Assembly: GCA_937874195.1 (NCBI GenBank)
Contig: CALNBM010000016.1
Span: 1-29,021 of the forward strand
DNA length: 29,021 bases
Direction of reading: 5' to 3'
Origin: an uncultured Clostridia bacterium
Lineage (GTDB): Bacteria; Bacillota; Clostridia; Christensenellales; UBA1242
The notes under the pieces are model-generated. The model searched no databases, had not been told where the DNA came from, and saw only the letters and a program-made list of their open reading frames with translations. Numbering within the stretch: the first letter of the stretch is position 1; the number at the start of each line of letters is the position of its first letter. Below, one piece after another: positions 24,201-29,021 of the stretch. The position numbers were made by a program, and so were the translations under genes.

Positions 24201-27200
24201 AGCCCCAATATGATGCTTCCTTTGTGCTTTTGGGTGGAGATACCAGCAGCCTATTTGAATTTAATTTCACAGTAGTTGACGATGATGACAATGCATATAA
24301 CGGAAATGCAGGTGAGTATATTATAAAAATCGAAACGACTAAAGCATCTTCTAATTATACTCTTACATTTGTAACGGGTACTTTAACTGTGTCTAGAGCA
24401 GCAATAGAAAAACCAATCATAACGGGTGAGTTAACATATAACAAGCAAGCGCAAGATGTAGTAACTATATTAACCGGTTTTGATGAAAAAACGATGGCAA
24501 TTTCGGGTAATTTACAAACAAATGCTAACACAAATGATGAGGGAGATATAATACAAATGCAAGAGTACGAGGCAACCATTTCTCCTAATTCAAACTATCG
24601 ATGGGAAAATGAAAACAATGAAAATGATATTGATGCTATTTTAATATCATGGAAAATTTTGAAAGCAGAATTGATAGTTCAGCCGTATAAAACAAGCGTT
24701 ATTATAGGAAGTCCTTTACCTGTTTTTAATTTATATTATGAAGGATTTATGACAGGTGACGATGAAGGTAATTCTATCGAGAACAATTTTAATGTTTACA
24801 TACTTGAAGGAGCTTTGCAAACTGAAGGGTCACATACAATTTTTATAGAGCAAGGTACTGCTACTTCTAATAACTATAAGTTTATCTTACAAAATGGGAT
24901 TTTAACTGTAACTGTTCTCACAAATATTACTATTCCAACTGTTTATCCGTCCACTTTTACTTACACAGGCGAAGTGATAGAGCCAGTTATACAAGATTTT
25001 ATTGATGATATTATGTATGTTGTGGAAGGTGAGAGTGTCATTCAAGCAACAAATGTTGGCACATATTCTATTGTAATTGCATTAAATGACACTTCTCAAA
25101 ATTGTTGGTCAAACAGTAGTGCTGGGAATATTACAATAACTTGGGAAATACTACCTGCTCCATTAATTATTCAAGCCAATAATATAACAATTAATTATGG
25201 TGAGGAATATGCATATGGTTACACCATATCAGGGCTTAGAGAAGGCGACACAATGCCGGTTCTTACTATCGCACTACCAACAGTACTGCCAACAGTTGTG
25301 GGCGAATATGCCATAGCATTTATTAATCCATCTCCAATAGGCGTGGTTGGAAATTACGATATTCAGTGGCAAAATGGTATATTAAAAATTAATCCAATAG
25401 AAGTTGATGTGCCAGATTTAGAAAAGAGTTTTGAATACTCGGCACAAACAATCAACATTTTAACAGAAAATGAACTTACCGAAAGTGATTTAGATGATAT
25501 TTTTGAAATTAGTGAAATTGGGAGCACAAATTTCGAAGCAATTGATGCAGGCGGATATATAATTGTCTTTTCTCTTAAAGATACACTAAATTATATTTGG
25601 AATCCATATAAGTTTTACGAGATTGACACAAATGGAAAAATTTCTATCTCATGGGAAATAACACAAGCACCGCTATCTATAATACTAGATGATAAAAGCA
25701 TCACCTATAAAGATTCTATTCCAAGTGTTTTTGACTATTCTGTTGAAGGCTGGAAAGGTGCAGATGAAGAAGCTAATTTGATAGTAGGAAGTTTTGCGTT
25801 CTCCACAAATGTGGGCGTAGTTTTCCCTGTTAATGTGGGAATATATGAAATAAGCATGAATCAAGGCACTGTAAATGATATTCGTAATTATAGATTTGTA
25901 TTTATAAATTCAAATTTGATTGTAGTAAAACTAGAATTAACTCCGCCAACAATATCTCAATATGCTTATGATTATATTGGGTTAGAACGCACATTAATTT
26001 TAGATGATTTTGATATCGATACCATGGATGTGACTGGTAATATACAAACAAATGCAAATGGTGTGAACGAAGCAGGCGAAATTATCCCTTATATTGCAAT
26101 TATTTCACTAAAAGATAGTTATAATTACGCATGGCCAGCCGGTACCGAATTAAATGATGAAGATAATATTGAAATTGAATGGATAATAAACAAAGCAGAC
26201 CTTTATATTCAGGCAAAAAACATGACTATTATGTATAAATCATTTTTGTTTGAGAATTGGCCACCAGAGTTTTTATTTACAATTAGAGGTTTTAAAGAAA
26301 ATGACAATGTTGATAATGCATTAGATGGCGTAATCACTATCGGAACTGATGCCGTATTTGATAGTGTTGTTGGAGATTATAATATTTATCCTATTGTAGA
26401 TGATGTAACCAGCGCAAACTATAAGTTTGTAATTATTAATGGCATACTAACTATAAAGCCTAAAAAATTAATCAAACCAACAGCAGATGAAAAATCATTT
26501 ATATTTGACGACTCTTTAAAAACACTTGAATTAATTAACTTTGATGACATAACTATGACAGCTTCTAATCATATAAACATATATGCAGACCCATATACTG
26601 CGATAATTAGCTTAAATGACAAAACTAATTATAGGTGGGAAGACGGTACAATTGATGGTACCGAAGATGATGTTGAAATAGATTGGGAAATTAAAGTTCT
26701 CAAATTAGCCAAACCAAGTGTTGTGGGAGATAGGTTAGTTTATAATGGAACACAACAAAGCCCAAATATTTTAAAAAGCTCTTTTTATAATGTTTCCGGT
26801 GACATAGGAACCAATGCAGGCGAATACACCGCAGAAATTAAACTTAAATTTAATGACATTGAAGGCAGAGAAGGAAAAATAAATGTGGCCTGGTTAGACA
26901 ACACAATTGCAGATTTGTTTTTAACATGGTATATTGATAAATACACACCAGATTTTGAACAAGCAGGCATATATAATTATTCTTTTGGACAGCTGTTAAT
27001 GTATTTTAACGATATTCTTACAAACGAAGAAAATGTGACTGGACCACTGGACGGTGGGAGAATTGGTATTATTGAAGGTAATTTCACATTTAAATTCCCA
27101 GAAAGCAAACCAGTATTGACTACTGTTGAAGCTACCATAATATTTTTTCCTGCTAATACTACAAATTATAATGAAACAGAATACACTATAATTATAACAG

Positions 27201-29021
27201 TAACTCAACTCATTATAACGTTTGTGAGCAATGGTGGTTCAGATGTTGACCCAATATTAGGTGAATGGGGTGTGGAGTATAACGAGCCAGTTTCTGATCG
27301 ACCGGGATATTATTTTCTTGGCTGGTTTAAAGACAACGAAACTTTCAATATTATTGTAGAGTGGCCACACATTCTTAGTGAAAGCATTACTTTCTATGCA
27401 AATTGGGAGCAAATACCTGTGGTAGTTTCCTTTATTGTAGAACATAATAATGGAACTATGTCGGTTAAATATCCAAATAATGATAATGCTGTTATAATGC
27501 CGAATCAAAATTTCTATTACAACGGAGACACTGCGCCTGTTTATACCTTTAATTTATCTTTGCCACAACCTATTGGTTATAATCCAAACGAACTAAACGC
27601 AATACCATATTTCACAAATAATGCTGGTTATAGATTGTTTGAAAGTTCAACAGGCAAAAGAGTTATTGGTCTTCAAATTGATGGTGTGGGAGAAGTGTTT
27701 ACTTCACGAATAACGATAATTAACGACACTGTGTTACATTTCGTGTTTGCTGAATTTCCTGATATTGTTACTATTGATTATAAAGGTGGCAGTATAGATG
27801 GTGAAAGTGGTAGTCTGGCAGACGATGAATTTAAAGGTCGAGGCACTAAATTTGATATAAAAGATGCTAAATATAAATATTATTATTTATTAGGTTATGT
27901 GAACGATGAAGATAATCCATTTGTAGACGGTGTAAGTCAAGATGTTACTTGGGATAATCCAAGCTTAGGAAGTCCGTCTATTAGGCTTTATCAACGCGAT
28001 GTCTTAAATAATTTTTTCCGTGTAGAATTAAGGTCACAGGATGACGAGTATTGCAATGAAAGATTTTATGCAGTGTGGGCACCAATACTTGTGGAATTTA
28101 CTTACAGTGAAAATGGCGGAACAGGAGAAGCCAATCCAACAACTAATGTAGCAAGATACGGAACAACACGCTTTGTATTGGCGGATATAGGAACTCTTGA
28201 GCGTTCTCATTATACATGCACTGGTTGGAGCAAGACACAAGATGTAAATGCTTCTCCTGAACAAAGCAATGAATTACATTTTGGATTTGGCAATAGAGAA
28301 GTTGATTTAGATACAGATTTTTTAGACGATATATTAGCTGAGTATCAAACTAAATCATATTTAATTGGCAATCAAAAAATGTTTGTTACTCTTTATGCTT
28401 GTTGGCAAAGAAACAAAGTAACGATATTTTTTAATTATGCGCCAGGTGATGGAACTCCTAAATCAAGAACGGGATTTTTCTCTGGCGAAGAGATACGAAA
28501 TATATCAAACGATAACAGGTTTCATGTTAACGCATCACCTGAACTTGGATATAAACTTACTGGTTGGTCACAATCACCTGGTGGTATTAAGTTACAAGGT
28601 ACCTGGTTTATTCCTGAGCGTCCTGATGGTGGACACGTAACGCTTTATGCATATTGGGAATTAATTGTAACAAAAGTAACTTTATATTTACAAGATGGCC
28701 ATGTTAACAATAACCCAAATCCTATAACAGTTTATGTACAATACGGTTCATCTCCGGTTTTTCCAATACCCAGCCGAACAGGTGGCATTTTTAAGGGTTA
28801 TTTCACAGCTGGTACTTCCGGAACAAAAGAAGTGGGAAATGATGGAAAATTAGTATTTCCACCGTGGGATAAAACTGCAGATAATATGAACTTATATGCC
28901 CATTGGATTGGAAAACTTTACACATTGACATTGGACCCCAATGGAGGTAAGATTGATGGTAGTAATCAAATACGTGAAATTCAAGTACAGTATGGAATAA
29001 AGTATGGACCGCTTCCAATTG
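21224..29021 (+). CDS. Giant membrane-anchored InlB_B/YDG/MBG repeat protein, 3' end outside window
   Basis: The frame stays open from the ATG at 21224 to the window edge: at least 2599 residues. Residues 1-35 are basic and cytoplasmic (…KRQQAGKKRKR). One helix at 36-62 (LNIFLIILLIALIIMALSFG) lacks a clear cleavage site, so an N-terminal type II anchor is likely. Three zones follow. (1) 21416-23150: about seven divergent Listeria-Bacteroides (InlB_B/Flg_new-like) repeats, e.g. 'FAGWFS..TGEGDPFDF...LYASF', 'YIFTGWDPAP...YTAQY'. (2) About 23150-27195: roughly eight units of about 170 residues. Each pairs a YDG-like half ('FTYTG...NVGTYSIVIALND...ITWEI', 'LVYNGTQQSPNI') with an MBG-like half ('LTVTANNKTITYGDDEPQY...SNYTLTFVTGTLTV'). 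(3) 27207 to the edge: six complete and one partial InlB_B-like repeats ('FLGWFKDNETFN..FYANWE', 'LYAYWE', 'LYAHWI', 'LDPNGG'). No enzyme domain, Cys-rich region or sortase motif is visible. Adhesin-like surface fibre by architecture; function unknown. Confidence 0.9.
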   Translation, partial: MNEIGKSTNKSQVGKLETLVEIAKRQQAGKKRKRSLNIFLIILLIALIIMALSFGVMLIFADKKFTVNFNVNSKIVKQVDIVGGGTIDENDIPNVPVAPENMEFAGWFSNQTGEGDPFDFTRGINNNLNLYASFIPAIVDLTVYLHDGSNNFYTIRERHNTTINVLNKNYFANNLSPEYNSDNYILLGFDKKINAVKPSYELKEGQETLPIPIFKGAIYAIWQGREVNIKITGSDAIYRDGTQFVDKTIKSYYGSSIIINTDSFNKDGLYQVGTGARVDGVWVEGESNPSVYKDEITVYDNMTLILAFKNERNILTIVYDNGDSNDPNNPGNATEIYYGFGREISLRTNVSLANYHLVGYSNGSNTVLPGGKVSIVGEVTYTAVWENNVYEITLENDANYIGTPKIFLKYDDGFYSSINASPLNAINNITIPTKTGHNFLGYFTQANGTGEQIINETGTILLTDFTRFTENTTLFAHFEITTYTVEIENDYGTTHPVGDNFVSLGENRYVIEINEVFTFTITLSEVYDQRYENLKSLAAQKISYNTPTITFRTEFKLSITKDTNIIVPELTRNSYGITWIYGDNITKSELYNHGDIIDFTGLDTNKTSTDEITYIFTGWDPAPQGEVLALRHQTYTAQYRNLVIIPDALADLVYNGSAQSINILNKTYYTISSLSYTNVGNYTATASLKNNIEYVWDNGSSANIQMNWHIVPIMLAVPQFLANYPPVYNGGFQYLADFLDKNYDDEIMEILSGGEEKYASTSYNATISLNDKQNYKWASGDEDANGVISINWEITKAPLTITADNQRIFYGYPIPKQLTYTISGLKDGDNENDALQYTNNRFELTTGEATPTSLGDNPITFNYKDNMSSINYLLNFVDGNLEIIYNDNILVPTFNNAIFTYTSNYYKISDDYFKKETPFDKYVMEISGDIIARNAGTYTTTINLKAGNHWGDNPSNPEGYRGNNNPVVLTWTISPAGLTVTANNKTITYGDDEPQYDASFVLLGGDTSSLFEFNFTVVDDDDNAYNGNAGEYIIKIETTKASSNYTLTFVTGTLTVSRAAIEKPIITGELTYNKQAQDVVTILTGFDEKTMAISGNLQTNANTNDEGDIIQMQEYEATISPNSNYRWENENNENDIDAILISWKILKAELIVQPYKTSVIIGSPLPVFNLYYEGFMTGDDEGNSIENNFNVYILEGALQTEGSHTIFIEQGTATSNNYKFILQNGILTVTVLTNITIPTVYPSTFTYTGEVIEPVIQDFIDDIMYVVEGESVIQATNVGTYSIVIALNDTSQNCWSNSSAGNITITWEILPAPLIIQANNITINYGEEYAYGYTISGLREGDTMPVLTIALPTVLPTVVGEYAIAFINPSPIGVVGNYDIQWQNGILKINPIEVDVPDLEKSFEYSAQTINILTENELTESDLDDIFEISEIGSTNFEAIDAGGYIIVFSLKDTLNYIWNPYKFYEIDTNGKISISWEITQAPLSIILDDKSITYKDSIPSVFDYSVEGWKGADEEANLIVGSFAFSTNVGVVFPVNVGIYEISMNQGTVNDIRNYRFVFINSNLIVVKLELTPPTISQYAYDYIGLERTLILDDFDIDTMDVTGNIQTNANGVNEAGEIIPYIAIISLKDSYNYAWPAGTELNDEDNIEIEWIINKADLYIQAKNMTIMYKSFLFENWPPEFLFTIRGFKENDNVDNALDGVITIGTDAVFDSVVGDYNIYPIVDDVTSANYKFVIINGILTIKPKKLIKPTADEKSFIFDDSLKTLELINFDDITMTASNHINIYADPYTAIISLNDKTNYRWEDGTIDGTEDDVEIDWEIKVLKLAKPSVVGDRLVYNGTQQSPNILKSSFYNVSGDIGTNAGEYTAEIKLKFNDIEGREGKINVAWLDNTIADLFLTWYIDKYTPDFEQAGIYNYSFGQLLMYFNDILTNEENVTGPLDGGRIGIIEGNFTFKFPESKPVLTTVEATIIFFPANTTNYNETEYTIIITVTQLIITFVSNGGSDVDPILGEWGVEYNEPVSDRPGYYFLGWFKDNETFNIIVEWPHILSESITFYANWEQIPVVVSFIVEHNNGTMSVKYPNNDNAVIMPNQNFYYNGDTAPVYTFNLSLPQPIGYNPNELNAIPYFTNNAGYRLFESSTGKRVIGLQIDGVGEVFTSRITIINDTVLHFVFAEFPDIVTIDYKGGSIDGESGSLADDEFKGRGTKFDIKDAKYKYYYLLGYVNDEDNPFVDGVSQDVTWDNPSLGSPSIRLYQRDVLNNFFRVELRSQDDEYCNERFYAVWAPILVEFTYSENGGTGEANPTTNVARYGTTRFVLADIGTLERSHYTCTGWSKTQDVNASPEQSNELHFGFGNREVDLDTDFLDDILAEYQTKSYLIGNQKMFVTLYACWQRNKVTIFFNYAPGDGTPKSRTGFFSGEEIRNISNDNRFHVNASPELGYKLTGWSQSPGGIKLQGTWFIPERPDGGHVTLYAYWELIVTKVTLYLQDGHVNNNPNPITVYVQYGSSPVFPIPSRTGGIFKGYFTAGTSGTKEVGNDGKLVFPPWDKTADNMNLYAHWIGKLYTLTLDPNGGKIDGSNQIREIQVQYGIKYGPLPI
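23150..27195 (+). repeat. Protein-coding YDG/MBG repeat block (period about 515 bp)
   Basis: Inside the giant gene. Each unit opens with a 'YxG/YxxQ' strand followed about 50 residues later by an aromatic 'NY.W' and a 'W.I..A.L' linker, then an MBG half starting 'I.A.N.TI.YG' and ending 'NY.F...NG.L.V'. Unit boundaries by eye: about 23360, 23880, 24400, 24918, 25395, 25935 and 26470. Copies are strongly diverged in DNA and protein, with no near-identical tandem copies, so the array looks old rather than recently expanded. Confidence 0.75.

Noticed and set aside
21656..29018. Short minus-strand frames and one plus frame (28437-28640) across the right third of the window
   Set aside because: All fall within the continuous plus-strand giant frame, whose repeat motifs are unbroken; these are shadows.
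1..29021. tRNA, rRNA, riboswitch and mobile-element genes
   Set aside because: No T-loop (GGTTCGA-like) outside coding DNA, no recognisable conserved RNA motif, no transposase, integrase or terminal inverted repeats with target duplications were found.

Overview
The window is strongly AT-rich DNA from a Gram-positive-type bacterium, most likely an uncultured low-GC Clostridia/Firmicutes lineage. The evidence is a yqfC-yqfD sporulation pair beside ybeY, a PBP5-type carboxypeptidase, a Gram-positive style lipoprotein, AGGAGG-type ribosome binding sites, sigma-A-like promoters (TTGACA/TATAAT) and hairpin+T-tract terminators. Genes are loosely packed, and many intergenic regions of 300-750 bp hold short tandem or dispersed repeats. 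No tRNA, rRNA, CRISPR array, transposase or phage gene was seen.

Layout. 1-645: 3' part of a purine nucleoside phosphorylase, whose reading frame meets a TGA at positions 1-3. 646-1392: repeat-bearing spacer. 1429-3336: orphan lipoprotein. 3709-4875: D-Ala-D-Ala carboxypeptidase. 5617-9324: a 1235-residue surface protein with a signal peptide, Ig-like modules and a C-terminal membrane anchor. 9911-10650: two small genes, each a winged-helix-like domain followed by one C-terminal membrane helix. They are followed by an array of three near-identical terminator hairpins. 11355-13022: phosphoglucomutase. 13497-16169 (minus): PMCA-type cation ATPase, convergent with the mutase across a bidirectional terminator. 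16539-17180: small membrane protein. 17432-17938 (minus): membrane-anchored lipocalin-like protein. 18224-18751 (minus): inorganic pyrophosphatase, divergent from 18886-20836 (plus): yqfC-yqfD-ybeY. 21224 to beyond the right edge: a giant open reading frame of at least 2599 codons with no stop. It encodes an N-terminally membrane-anchored repeat protein of InlB_B-like, YDG-like and MBG-like modules.

Together, much of the window serves the cell envelope: wall trimming, a lipoprotein, two very large extracellular repeat proteins, cation export, and sugar-phosphate supply for envelope polymers. The rest is housekeeping (purine salvage, pyrophosphate hydrolysis, rRNA maturation) and sporulation. 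The least explained parts are the giant mosaic protein, the paired winged-helix/membrane genes with their tandem terminators, the orphan lipoprotein and the intergenic repeats. All identifications rest on reading motifs by eye; no database search was possible.
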